NCBI GenBank assembly: GCA_003142855.1 | Contig: PLNW01000132.1 | Location: 1 to 36,523 of the forward strand | DNA length: 36,523 nt | Direction: 5' to 3' | Origin: Myxococcales bacterium | Lineage (GTDB): Bacteria > Myxococcota_A > Polyangia > Fen-1088 | Translations under genes and position numbers: made by a program | Notes under the pieces: generated by a model | Database searches by the model: none | Told to the model about the DNA's origin: nothing | What the model saw: the letters and a program-made list of their open reading frames with translations, nothing else | Shown: one piece after another, positions 27,442-34,898 of the stretch | Position numbering within the stretch: position 1 is the stretch's first letter | Layout: each line of letters starts with the position of its first letter

Positions 27442-27458
27442 GCCCAACCTTTGCCCAC
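27442..27458 (+). repeat. Right copy of the 17-bp subterminal repeat
   Basis: Identical to 17916-17932 and in the same orientation, ending 60 bp before attR. It is preceded by TTTA, so the first TTTGCCCA-like unit is degenerate here and the second is intact. Candidate integrase arm-binding site. Confidence 0.55.
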
Positions 27459-27518
27459 AGGGGATCTTGTCGGGTGGACCAACCTGCCGATCTTCCACGG
27501 GAATTCGGTTTCATACCC

Positions 27519-27566
27519 GGCGGCTGTTAACCGCCGGGTCGGGGGTTCGAATCCCTCCTCCGGAGC
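27519..27566 (+). repeat. attR: right 48-bp direct repeat (displaced tRNA-Asn 3' half)
   Basis: A perfect copy of 17757-17804. Here the discriminator G is followed by CCA, and a terminator hairpin lies a few bases downstream, so this looks like the original 3' end of the host tRNA gene, displaced when the element inserted. Confidence 0.95.
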
Positions 27567-27577
27567 CACCCGATCGC

Positions 27578-27600
27578 CCCCACCAACTTCGGTGGGGTTT
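27578..27600 (+). terminator. Rho-independent terminator, originally of tRNA-Asn
   Basis: A 7-bp stem, CCCCACC (27578-27584) with GGTGGGG (27591-27597) around AACTTC, is followed by TTT and a T-rich stretch. It lies 12 bp after attR. Before integration it would have been just downstream of the tRNA. It may also serve the convergent gene at 27615. Confidence 0.75.
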
Positions 27601-27614
27601 CGATTTAACTGCGA

Positions 27615-28085
27615 TCAGAAGTAAGAGCAGGTCGCGAGATAGCAGCTCAGGTCTCCGCCTGACTCCTCGGCACATCGGTCGAGCGCATCATCCTCTACCG
27701 TGGTCATGTTGACCAAGCCGAATCCCGCAAACGTTGTCTCGGTCACGGGATACTGATCGCCGTAGGAGTCTTCAGCGATGCAAGTCACACTTTGAATGAT
27801 GGCCCAGTTCCAATAATAGACGGGACGCGAGAATTCCGGATGCGCCCAGTGGCGCCACTGGTGACCACCATACTTGACGACCGTGGGGCTCATCACGCGA
27901 ACCGGGTGGGGGCGCACAATGGGTCCATGCGGATGCGCTCCCGGAGGGTGGGCCTGGAATCGCCCCGGTGCCGGGCGCGGGGGCAGATTGGGCCGTGCCC
28001 CGCCACGACCTTCTTCGCGTGCGAGCGAATAGGCCTGCAGCGAAACGATGACCAATGCGATTGCCAACGGTGCTTTGAGTTTCAT
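27615..28085 (-). CDS. Secreted protein of unknown function
   Basis: A 156-residue protein with a clear signal peptide (MKLKAPLAIALVIVSLQAYSLA). A Pro/His/Arg-rich region (about residues 28-68) is followed by an aromatic-rich domain (HQWRHWAHPEFSRPVYYWNWAIIQSVTCIAEDS) with four Cys residues in the last 60 positions, likely forming disulfides (TCIAEDS, RCAEES, SCYLATCSYF). The start is supported by AGGAG. No family recognised. Confidence 0.78.
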   Translation of the reverse strand: MKLKAPLAIALVIVSLQAYSLAREEGRGGARPNLPPRPAPGRFQAHPPGAHPHGPIVRPHPVRVMSPTVVKYGGHQWRHWAHPEFSRPVYYWNWAIIQSVTCIAEDSYGDQYPVTETTFAGFGLVNMTTVEDDALDRCAEESGGDLSCYLATCSYF

Positions 28086-28258
28086 GCGAGATCTCCTGGC
28101 TCAAGGATGTGAGTCGGTACGATGAAAGAGTACACCAGCATCAGGAGCAATGCCGATCAGCATATGCGGCGCCCGTCAAACTCGGGTCTGAGCCTCGGCG
28201 ACGACTTTCCGGACACCAAGGCCAGAGACGAAGCTGGGAATCCCAGGCCGATGTCGAG

Positions 28259-29839
28259 CTACGGATGGAACACTAGCGTGCTCACGCTCCGGGCGGGCAT
28301 GTTGTATTTGAAGGAGTTGGCGTTCACCGCGGCGATCGGGTTGCCCTGCTTGGGCGCAGCCGCAGTCGAGGTCAGCGTGTACACGTCCGCCGCGGTCAAC
28401 TGCGCGGGGTGGGTCAGCGTGATGCCAGCCAATTGCGACGTGGTCAGCTTGTTGATGGCGACCACCACGATGTTGGTTGGATCCTGCGAGGAAACGCTGG
28501 CGTAGACCGAGCTGGCGTCCGCGTCCGTGGTCGTCGCCGAAATGGAGGTGTCACCGAAAGTCGCGCTATTGCCGTCGTAGTTGCGATACATGGCGAAGCC
28601 GGCATAGAGGAAACTGTTGCTCGCGCTCATCAGCCACACCGTGGCCGCGAACAATCCCTCGCGTCCGAAGACGCCCAGAACATCGGCCTGGGCCAGGCCA
28701 CCCGAAATGTCGCCGCCAGCGCCGTAGTTGTATTCGCTGATGGACATCTTGGTTCCGGGGTAGTGCTGGTCGATTTTGGCCTGCAGGCGCGGGATCAAAT
28801 GGATGGGGCCATGCGTGCTATCTTGGGTAATCCAGCTGGTTTCGATGTAGGTTTCATCCCAGAGCGAGCGCGGCGCCTGCAAGCGTGCTTCCACCTCGCC
28901 TGCCGTCACGCCGTCGTCGGTGATGCGCTTGCCGTCGCCCGTGGCCTCGGGGTACCAGTGCACGTCCAGCACGTCGAGCAGGCGCTGGCCTGGGCTCGGT
29001 TCCGCGGTCTTCATGCTGTCGAGATAGAATTCGAGGAAATCGCGGCCATTGGCGTCCGTTGCCTGTTGCAAGCTGACCATGCCATCCCAGCCATAGTTGA
29101 CCGGGCCGAAGACCAGGGCCTGGGGCGCGGCGCCCTTGATGCCGGTGGCGAAGTCGATGCTCTTCTGCGCCAGCTCGGCATAGGTGACCGGCGTGGGATG
29201 GATCTCGCTGTGCGTTTGCGACCACAGGTCGGGCTCATTGTCGAGCATGTAGAAAATGCTGCGGGCCGGGTCGGTCTGCGCGTTGGGAAACTGCGATTCA
29301 ATATAGGCGACAAACTCGTCCGCGTAGACGGTTCCGTCGGTGAGGTCAGGCGGATAGGCAAAGGCGCTACCCTTTTTGGGCAAAATGGGAAAGAAACGCC
29401 CGGCGATCTGCTCGGCGGTGGGTTGCGACGGACAAGGTCCGTTCTCGTCGGCAGCCACCCAGCCAGCGATGGGGACGGTCAAGATGATGCCGGCCCCGGC
29501 ATCGCTGGCGGTCTGCGCCGCCTTCATCATGGGGTAGCCGGGCGTGGTACTGGTGCTCAGGTAGTTGTCGCTGGAGTATTTGTAGTCCGAGCCTGCGTTG
29601 GACGCGTTGGTTTCCCAGTTGTACGCGGTCAAGCGGTTGCCGCCCACGCGTGACAGGGCCAGGCCCTTGGTTGCCGCGGGCAGGGCGCTGTCGTTGGTCC
29701 CATAAATGTAGGGCGAGATGGCGTGGGCGTTGGTCGTGCTGTCTACGGTGAAGAAGACATCAGGGGTAGTTTTGCCTTCCGAGGTGCAGCCCAGCAGCGC
29801 TGTGCCCATGAGCAAGAGAAATCCGCGTCCGATGCGCAT
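28259..29839 (-). CDS. Glycoside hydrolase family 44 lipoprotein
   Basis: A 526-residue predicted GH44 endo-beta-glucanase/xyloglucanase. The N-terminus is a lipoprotein signal with the lipobox LLGC (C18), so the enzyme is probably tethered to a membrane. The TIM barrel shows LSRVGGNRLTAYNWE, the acid/base glutamate E202 in FYMLDNEPDLW, VDVHWYPEA-like LDVLDVHWYPE, and the nucleophile E369 in MSISEYNYG. The C-terminal 110 residues form a beta-sandwich typical of the family. The start at MRIGRGFLL has a GGAG nine bases upstream; a longer frame from 29893 lacks one. Confidence 0.92.
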   Translation of the reverse strand: MRIGRGFLLLMGTALLGCTSEGKTTPDVFFTVDSTTNAHAISPYIYGTNDSALPAATKGLALSRVGGNRLTAYNWETNASNAGSDYKYSSDNYLSTSTTPGYPMMKAAQTASDAGAGIILTVPIAGWVAADENGPCPSQPTAEQIAGRFFPILPKKGSAFAYPPDLTDGTVYADEFVAYIESQFPNAQTDPARSIFYMLDNEPDLWSQTHSEIHPTPVTYAELAQKSIDFATGIKGAAPQALVFGPVNYGWDGMVSLQQATDANGRDFLEFYLDSMKTAEPSPGQRLLDVLDVHWYPEATGDGKRITDDGVTAGEVEARLQAPRSLWDETYIETSWITQDSTHGPIHLIPRLQAKIDQHYPGTKMSISEYNYGAGGDISGGLAQADVLGVFGREGLFAATVWLMSASNSFLYAGFAMYRNYDGNSATFGDTSISATTTDADASSVYASVSSQDPTNIVVVAINKLTTSQLAGITLTHPAQLTAADVYTLTSTAAAPKQGNPIAAVNANSFKYNMPARSVSTLVFHP

Positions 29840-29889
29840 GTGTAGCTCCAAAGTGATTTGAAAGTGCGTCGGCATCGTAACACGAGCGA

Positions 29890-30153
29890 TCACCCATTCG
29901 GGAATCGGGGAGTCGAACTTTCCACGTGCGACCCCATCCAGAGAGCCGCCAGATGGTCGGAGACGTCTTCGCTGGTCATGCCCAGCCGGCGTCCCTCCTC
30001 AATGGCGACCGCGTGGCCTTCGATCTCGGTCGGACGATGCACGTACGCGAATCTCTCGTCCCACAGATCCAACCCCTCGTCGAGCTGGCGCAGATGCGTG
30101 AGTTCGTGCAGAAGGTCGAGATAGAGCGTCCGGGCCATCCTCGCTGGCGGCAT
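29890..30153 (-). CDS. Short HExxH metalloprotein-like ORF, possibly a gene remnant
   Basis: An 87-residue frame containing YLDLLHELTHLRQLDEG, a zinc-type HExxH motif, and a downstream acidic helix EIEGHAVAIEEGRRLG that could supply the third ligand. Upstream of the ATG the same frame continues as protein-like sequence (RLFALGPTRIVGSP) to a stop at about 30204, with no good start codon. It may therefore be the 3' part of a longer gene broken by a frameshift. No ribosome-binding site is obvious. Neighbours are the GH44 gene and bacteriohemerythrin. Confidence 0.5.
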   Translation of the reverse strand: MPPARMARTLYLDLLHELTHLRQLDEGLDLWDERFAYVHRPTEIEGHAVAIEEGRRLGMTSEDVSDHLAALWMGSHVESSTPRFPNG

Positions 30154-30488
30154 CGGGCTGCCGACTATTCGTGTGGGCCCCAGAGCGAAGAGCCGGTCGC
30201 GTCACGAGACGGGCGAAGCCCTCGCCCTGGGAGATCGTCGGCGGGCCGACGCTGGCCACGCGCTGAAGCCGTGTCCTTTCCGACGCACGACTGGGTTTGG
30301 CGGACTGACCTACGGCTGTTCAAAGCGGCCCCGAAGTTGCTAGTTCGGTAGGCTGAGCGGACATCCAGGTGACTTCTCCCCGCAGTATACTTGAGTCTCT
30401 CCCGTTCCACGCGCGTGGCACCAAAAGGCCAGGCCGGGGAAAGCGCCGCTCCACCACGAATCGACTAGCAGAACACGGAGGCAAGACC
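30154..30488. other. Intergenic stretch, possibly with decayed coding sequence
   Basis: About 335 bp. The part next to 30153 may hold the lost N-terminal half of the HExxH protein in another frame. Otherwise no convincing gene or RNA is seen. The last 13 bp contain the GGAGG ribosome-binding site of the hemerythrin gene. Confidence 0.4.
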
Positions 30489-31004
30489 ATGCACCAATTC
30501 GAGCTGACGCCCGACCTCATCACCGGAGTGGCCGAAATCGATGCCCAACATCGGGCGCTGTTCGGTCTGGCCAACGAGGTTCTCGAAGCGTCCGACCTGG
30601 AAGCGAACCCGGCACCATTCCAGCGCGCCGTCACGTTTCTCGCCAGCTACATCATCCACCACTTCGCCGCTGAAGAGGCGGCAATGGCCGAGAGTGGATA
30701 CCCCGGCGCTCGCTTCCACATGGAGTTCCATGACCGTCTTCGCCGCGAGTGCGCCGCGATCGTGGCACGCACCAAGCGCGAAGGGGTGCGCAAGGAAATC
30801 AAGCTCTCCATCTCCTTCATGCTCGAGGACTGGCTCATCTATCACATCCGCGAGACGGACCGTGAGCTTGCCGGTTTCCTTCGCGACCATTCGCCCGGAG
30901 CAACCATCCCGCATCTGCCCGACGTTCGCACGGTCAGAGAGTCGGGAGTCATTCCGGCGGGCCTTGACGAGAGCACCTTCGAGGCTGTCGTCGGACGGCG
31001 ATAA
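30489..31004 (+). CDS. Bacteriohemerythrin
   Basis: A 171-residue hemerythrin-domain protein that should bind O2 reversibly at a di-iron site. All ligands are visible: H21 (DAQH), H58 and E62 (HFAAE), H77 and H81 (HMEFH), H119 and D124 (HIRETD). The domain spans residues 1-130; the last 40 residues are an extra tail without a known motif. The ATG at 30489 follows GGAGG. Typical roles are oxygen storage, sensing or delivery in microaerobic bacteria. Confidence 0.93.
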   Translation: MHQFELTPDLITGVAEIDAQHRALFGLANEVLEASDLEANPAPFQRAVTFLASYIIHHFAAEEAAMAESGYPGARFHMEFHDRLRRECAAIVARTKREGVRKEIKLSISFMLEDWLIYHIRETDRELAGFLRDHSPGATIPHLPDVRTVRESGVIPAGLDESTFEAVVGRR

Positions 31005-31010
31005 GCCACA

Positions 31011-31053
31011 CGCGGCGAAGCCGCGCGGGGCAGAGATTGGGTGGGCAGGCCCT
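31011..31053 (+). repeat. GC-rich dispersed intergenic repeat, copy 2
   Basis: This 43-bp segment matches 9187-9229 at 37 of 43 positions. In this copy the opening hairpin is perfect (CGCGGC-GAA-GCCGCG). It begins 6 bp after the hemerythrin stop and could act as a transcription end, although no T-run follows. Confidence 0.6.
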
Positions 31054-31245
31054 GGCCGCCGCGTTCGCGCGCTCCTGGCTTGGGACCACAACCCACGCGC
31101 GCTCCCGTGATCGGGCCGAGGCTGAAGCCCCTTCCTTGCCTGAGAGTCCAACACACGCTCTGCGACTTTCTGGACTAGGGCACCGGACGGGGGTGTATCA
31201 TCGCACCCGGTCATTTCAGTAGCCGCGAGGATCGATGCCCCGCAA

Positions 31246-31503
31246 CGATCGGTCGCCACCAGGCGACGGCCCCATTGAAGCGTCGAGACCAAGGCGGGTC
31301 AAGACTGCGTGGAACGTTATCTCCGTCGCCACCAGGCGACGGTCCCATTGAAGCATTCTCCTATCAGCGAAAAGTTGGCGCCAGCGGAATTGATCTCCGT
31401 CGCCATCAGGCGACGGCCCCATTGAAGCATCACACGCTGGACTGTCGCGGGAGACGCAGCGGAATTGATCTCCGTCGCCACCAGGCGACGGCCCCATTGA
31501 AGC
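31246..31503 (+). CRISPR. Four-repeat CRISPR array without cas genes
   Basis: Repeats of 36 nt are at 31246-31281, 31319-31354, 31393-31428 and 31468-31503; spacers are 37, 38 and 39 nt. The repeat begins ATCTCC, contains a perfect 8-bp palindrome (CCGTCGCC, loop ACCA, GGCGACGG) and ends CCCCATTGAAGC. ATTGAAGC resembles the 8-nt 5' tag of mature crRNAs, so transcription to the right is likely. The first repeat is degenerate in its first six bases; the second has ggTcccc and the third caTcagg. No cas gene is present in the window. Open frames across it on the minus strand are artefacts. Confidence 0.85.
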
Positions 31504-31556
31504 GTCCCAAGGAGCAGGAACAGCAACCAACGGCGGACAGGCCGCCTCAAGGGATA

Positions 31557-32318
31557 TCACTCCGTAGGGGTGACGTGCGCGAGCAGGCGTTCGAGCGTTA
31601 CAAGGATCTCCTGTGCCTCCGACCTGGACATCTTATGTCCGACGTCCGGATAGAAGTGCACCGTGGTGGAGAAACCTGCGGCCTTCAGAACTGCGACGGA
31701 TTCCTTGCAAGCAGCGAAGGGAACCGCTCGATCACCCTCGCCATGGAAGATCTCGATGGTCGGCCCGGGCGCGGTCTTCCGCGCCTCTCGAAACAGTGCG
31801 GGCGGCAGCCGACCCGAAATGGACACGACCGCGCTCAATGACTTCGGCGCGGTGATGGCCAAGGTCATGGCCACGATCGCGCCTTGTGAGTATCCGACGA
31901 CAATAGGCTTGCCGACGCTCGGCCAAGCATCCTGCATTTGAGCTAGAAAGGGCACAAGCGCCTGCGCGGCCCGTCGTGGTCCCGGCGCCCCTGCTGCGCT
32001 CGATTCGCCGCGATACCAACCGAGATGGCCGTTCTGCGCGTCTGCGTACGGCGCAATGATTCGTGCTTTTGTGCGCAGCCCTTGAAAGAGGGCGATGAAG
32101 TCGGCAGCATCGCCACGTTGCGGATGCAGCGCGACCACGAGCGGCAAGCGCTCCTGGGTCTTCGCACCCGCGGTCAGCATCTCGATGAAATGGACCCCGG
32201 CCAGCATTCGCGCCTCCACCATAGGTTGCGCGACCGCCGCGCGCCCAGCGAGAGCGCCGACGACCAGAGCCAGGCCACCCACTCGGACAGCCCTGGTCGC
32301 CAGGCCACCCACCTTCAC
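31557..32318 (-). CDS. Secreted alpha/beta-hydrolase (esterase/phospholipase-like)
   Basis: A 253-residue alpha/beta-hydrolase. The catalytic triad is visible: S144 in VVGYSQGA, D196 in FHGEGDRAVP and H228 in VGHKMS. The pattern resembles the phospholipase/carboxylesterase (PF02230-like) group, acting on short esters or lysolipids. A hydrophobic N-terminus (GGLALVVGALAGRAAVA-Q) suggests export. The start is placed at GTG 32318 because upstream sequence in the longer frame (to 32522) is not hydrolase-like. An internal VKVGGLA/VRVGGLA duplication lies in the signal region. Confidence 0.82.
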   Translation of the reverse strand: MKVGGLATRAVRVGGLALVVGALAGRAAVAQPMVEARMLAGVHFIEMLTAGAKTQERLPLVVALHPQRGDAADFIALFQGLRTKARIIAPYADAQNGHLGWYRGESSAAGAPGPRRAAQALVPFLAQMQDAWPSVGKPIVVGYSQGAIVAMTLAITAPKSLSAVVSISGRLPPALFREARKTAPGPTIEIFHGEGDRAVPFAACKESVAVLKAAGFSTTVHFYPDVGHKMSRSEAQEILVTLERLLAHVTPTE

Positions 32319-32559
32319 GGTCCTACTGGTCCGCGTAGCGTTTCGCTGCCGCCAGATCCCCACGGATCTCCTCGGCGGTCCGTCGCGGGCCGTAGCCGGG
32401 CGTATCGCGCTGGATGCGCCATCCCTCTTTGAGCGGACTATGATCTGGCGCACAGATCGCCCCGCGCCGATCCAATAACACGACTCTCGAAGCTCTTGGC
32501 CGATCAAGTGGAAGCGGGTCATGTTCTAGCCACTGAACCGTTGGAGAGAGGAGACGCAG

Positions 32560-33606
32560 ATGAACTATAGACCTTTGGGTAGAACGGGTTTGCGAGTTTC
32601 GGAGCTTTGCTTCGGGACGATGACCTTCGGTGGCGAGGGAATGTTCAAGGCGATCGGCAGCACGGAGCAGGCGGAGGCCGATCGTCTGGTCGGCGTCTGC
32701 ATCGACGCTGGGATCAATTTCTTCGACACTGCGAACGTGTACTCGGCGGGACGTGCGGAGCAGATCCTGGGAAAGGCGCTGGGCGCACGCCGCAACGACG
32801 TGGTGGTGGCCACCAAGGTTCGGGGGCGAGTGGGCGCCGGGCCGAACGCGGTTGGCCTGTCACGCGGCCACATCATGGACGCGATCAACGCCAGTCTCCA
32901 GCGGCTGGACACCGACTACATCGACCTTTACCAGATTCATGGCTACGACGCGCTCACGCCGCTCGAAGAGACGCTGCGGGCTCTCGACGATCTGGTCCGC
33001 ACCGGCAAAGTCCGATACATCGGCGCGTCGAACCTCGCGGCCTGGCACCTGATGAAAGCGCTCGGGATCAGCCAGCGCGACGGTCTGGCGCGGTTCGAGA
33101 CCCTGCAGGCGTATTACTCGATCGCCGGCCGCGACCTAGAGCGCGAGCTGGTCCCGCTGATGGAGTCGGAGCAGGTGGGCCTGCTGGTTTGGAGCCCGCT
33201 GGCGGGTGGTTTCTTGAGCGGAAAGTTTGGGCGGGACAAGAAGAGACCAGAAGGCGCGCGACGTGCGAGCTTCAATTTTCCTCCCGTCGATGAAACGCGC
33301 GGCTATGCTGTCCTTGACGTGCTGGCTGATGTGGCCCGTGAGCACGAGGTGTCGGTTGCACGCGTGGCCCTTGCTTGGCTGCTCCACCAGCGCGTCACCA
33401 CCAGCGTGATCGTCGGAGCGCGTAACGAAGCCCAGCTCCGAGACAACTTGGCCGCTCCTGAGCTAAAGCTGTCTGGGGACCAGCTTACGCGCTTGAATAC
33501 GACGAGCGCGTTGCCCCCGGAGTACCCGGGCTGGATGATCACGGTGCAGGCCCGGGACCGGTTGGAAGCGATCTCGCAGGAGAAGCGTTTCGCGAAGGTC
33601 ACGTAG
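32560..33606 (+). CDS. Aldo/keto reductase
   Basis: A 348-residue AKR TIM barrel that reduces carbonyl compounds with NADPH. The catalytic tetrad is D56, Y61, K86 and H127 (FDTANVYSAG, ATKVRG, YQIHGYD). The cofactor-binding end holds WSPLAGGFLSGKF and the VIVGARNEAQLRDNLAA segment. Similar in form to the YajO/voltage-gated-channel-beta-like group. A GAGGAG lies 8 bp before the ATG. Substrate unknown. Confidence 0.95.
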   Translation: MNYRPLGRTGLRVSELCFGTMTFGGEGMFKAIGSTEQAEADRLVGVCIDAGINFFDTANVYSAGRAEQILGKALGARRNDVVVATKVRGRVGAGPNAVGLSRGHIMDAINASLQRLDTDYIDLYQIHGYDALTPLEETLRALDDLVRTGKVRYIGASNLAAWHLMKALGISQRDGLARFETLQAYYSIAGRDLERELVPLMESEQVGLLVWSPLAGGFLSGKFGRDKKRPEGARRASFNFPPVDETRGYAVLDVLADVAREHEVSVARVALAWLLHQRVTTSVIVGARNEAQLRDNLAAPELKLSGDQLTRLNTTSALPPEYPGWMITVQARDRLEAISQEKRFAKVT

Positions 33607-33652
33607 GCGCCCGAGCACGGGCGCGGCCGCCGTCGGCAACAACTACCCCTTA

Positions 33653-33688
33653 TACAGGGTCCCCACCAGGCGACGGCCCCATTGAAGC
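33653..33688 (+). repeat. Isolated fifth CRISPR repeat
   Basis: Bases 33659-33688 match the last 30 nt of the CRISPR repeat at 29 positions (G to C at the fourth base) in the same orientation. The first six bases differ, as in the first repeat of the main array. It lies 2.15 kb from the array, between two unrelated genes, and no further repeat follows. Confidence 0.8.
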
Positions 33689-33848
33689 ACTACGCGAGCC
33701 GCTGTGAACTCGCAGCGCGCATTTCTCCTTTCCGACCAGCCGTTACTGCAAGTGTGGCCGTCTTCGGGCTGGAAGGTTGCTGGGGCTGCTGGCATCAAAG
33801 TCAAACACGATGGAGGTCGGCCGGTCGTGCCGACCGGGAGATCATGAA

Positions 33849-34799
33849 ATGAAAGCCCTGCAGATCAAAGCCTACGGCGGTCCTGAGGTGATGCAGATAG
33901 GTGAACTTCCTGAGCCAGATCCCAAGCGGGGCCAGGTGGTCGTTGCTATCAAGGCGGCCTCGGTCAACCCAGTCGATTGGAAGGTTCGCGCCGGTGAGTT
34001 GAAGCTCATCACGGGCCGCACCTTCCCAAAGACCCTTGGCTCGGACTTTGCGGGCGTGGTCGAACGACTCGGCATTGGCGTGACGGAGCCGCCGGTAGGC
34101 GCCCGTGTCTACGGAATCACACCTGTGATGATGCGCAAACCGGGTGCGCACGCCGAGCGATTGGCGGTGGCGCGCAAACGCCTGCGACTCATGCCCGACA
34201 GCATGTCGTTCGAGCAAGCTGCGGCACTGCCGATCGCCGGGCTTACGGCGCTCAACGGACTTCGCAAATGCGGCGAGCTGCACGGCAAGGCAGTGCTCAT
34301 CAACGGCGGCACAGGAGGGGTGGGACATTTCGCCGTGCAGATCGCCAAAGCGCGAGGCGCGACTGTGACCGCGGTATGCAGCGAACGCAACGCCGGGCGA
34401 GCCCGTTCCCTCGGCGCTGATGTGGTCATCGATTATCGCAAGCAGGATTTCACGGCCGGCAGTGTCCGCTACGATGTCGTCTTCGACGCTTTCGGCCACC
34501 TGAAATACCCAGATGTAGCGCGCGTGTTCACAGACGACGGGACACTGGTGACAACGCTCCCGGCTCTCCCTCTCATCGCGCGGGCCGTTTGGCAGAAGGT
34601 CGTCGGCGGCCGGCACCGCATCGTGCTTGGCAACTTGCGCGACCATCCCGAGGACTACGCCGAATTGGAGCGCCTGCTTGCTGAAGGATCCGTCAAGCCG
34701 GTGCTCGACAAGATCTTCCCGCTGGCAGAAGCCGCCCAAGCCTACGCAGCCCTCGAAGCCGGCGGCACTGTCGGCAAGGTGATCATTCGCATCGTCTGA
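33849..34799 (+). CDS. Zinc-independent MDR alcohol dehydrogenase/quinone oxidoreductase
   Basis: A 316-residue medium-chain dehydrogenase/reductase. The NAD(P)-binding motif GGTGGVG (153-159) is followed by HFAVQIAKARGATVTAVCSERNAGRARSLGADVVIDY. The structural and catalytic zinc ligands of classical alcohol dehydrogenases are absent, which places it with NADPH:quinone reductases and enone reductases. The start at MKALQIKAYGGPEVM is typical and has GGGAG upstream. It follows the orphan CRISPR repeat. Confidence 0.92.
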   Translation: MKALQIKAYGGPEVMQIGELPEPDPKRGQVVVAIKAASVNPVDWKVRAGELKLITGRTFPKTLGSDFAGVVERLGIGVTEPPVGARVYGITPVMMRKPGAHAERLAVARKRLRLMPDSMSFEQAAALPIAGLTALNGLRKCGELHGKAVLINGGTGGVGHFAVQIAKARGATVTAVCSERNAGRARSLGADVVIDYRKQDFTAGSVRYDVVFDAFGHLKYPDVARVFTDDGTLVTTLPALPLIARAVWQKVVGGRHRIVLGNLRDHPEDYAELERLLAEGSVKPVLDKIFPLAEAAQAYAALEAGGTVGKVIIRIV

Positions 34800-34898
34800 C
34801 CCAGCATCACCATCACCGTCACCTGCGGCTTTTCGCCGGCCTTTTGGCGCGGCATCAGAACTTGCTGCGTACCTGAACATTCGGATAGTCTCGTGGCC

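Larger units (their letters stand above)
17757..27566. mobile_element. Integrated satellite-like element in tRNA-Asn (about 9.8 kb)
   Basis: The segment is bounded by 48-bp perfect direct repeats of the tRNA-Asn 3' half. It encodes a tyrosine integrase, an HTH_17 AlpA/excisionase-like protein, a primase-polymerase, a replication ATPase with a probable origin, and a phBC6A51/TerS-like protein. No capsid, tail, large terminase, relaxase or conjugation genes are present. The content fits a phage-inducible-island type satellite or a small integrative replicon; mobility itself is inferred. Cargo next to the right end is a membrane zinc-ribbon protein. Confidence 0.88.

Noticed and set aside
31216..31560. 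Minus-strand open frames with repeated LQWGRRLVATEI or ASMGPSPGGDGDQF peptides
   Set aside because: These are translations of the CRISPR repeats in different frames. The same applies to the longer frame at 30465-31292, which also runs antisense to hemerythrin.
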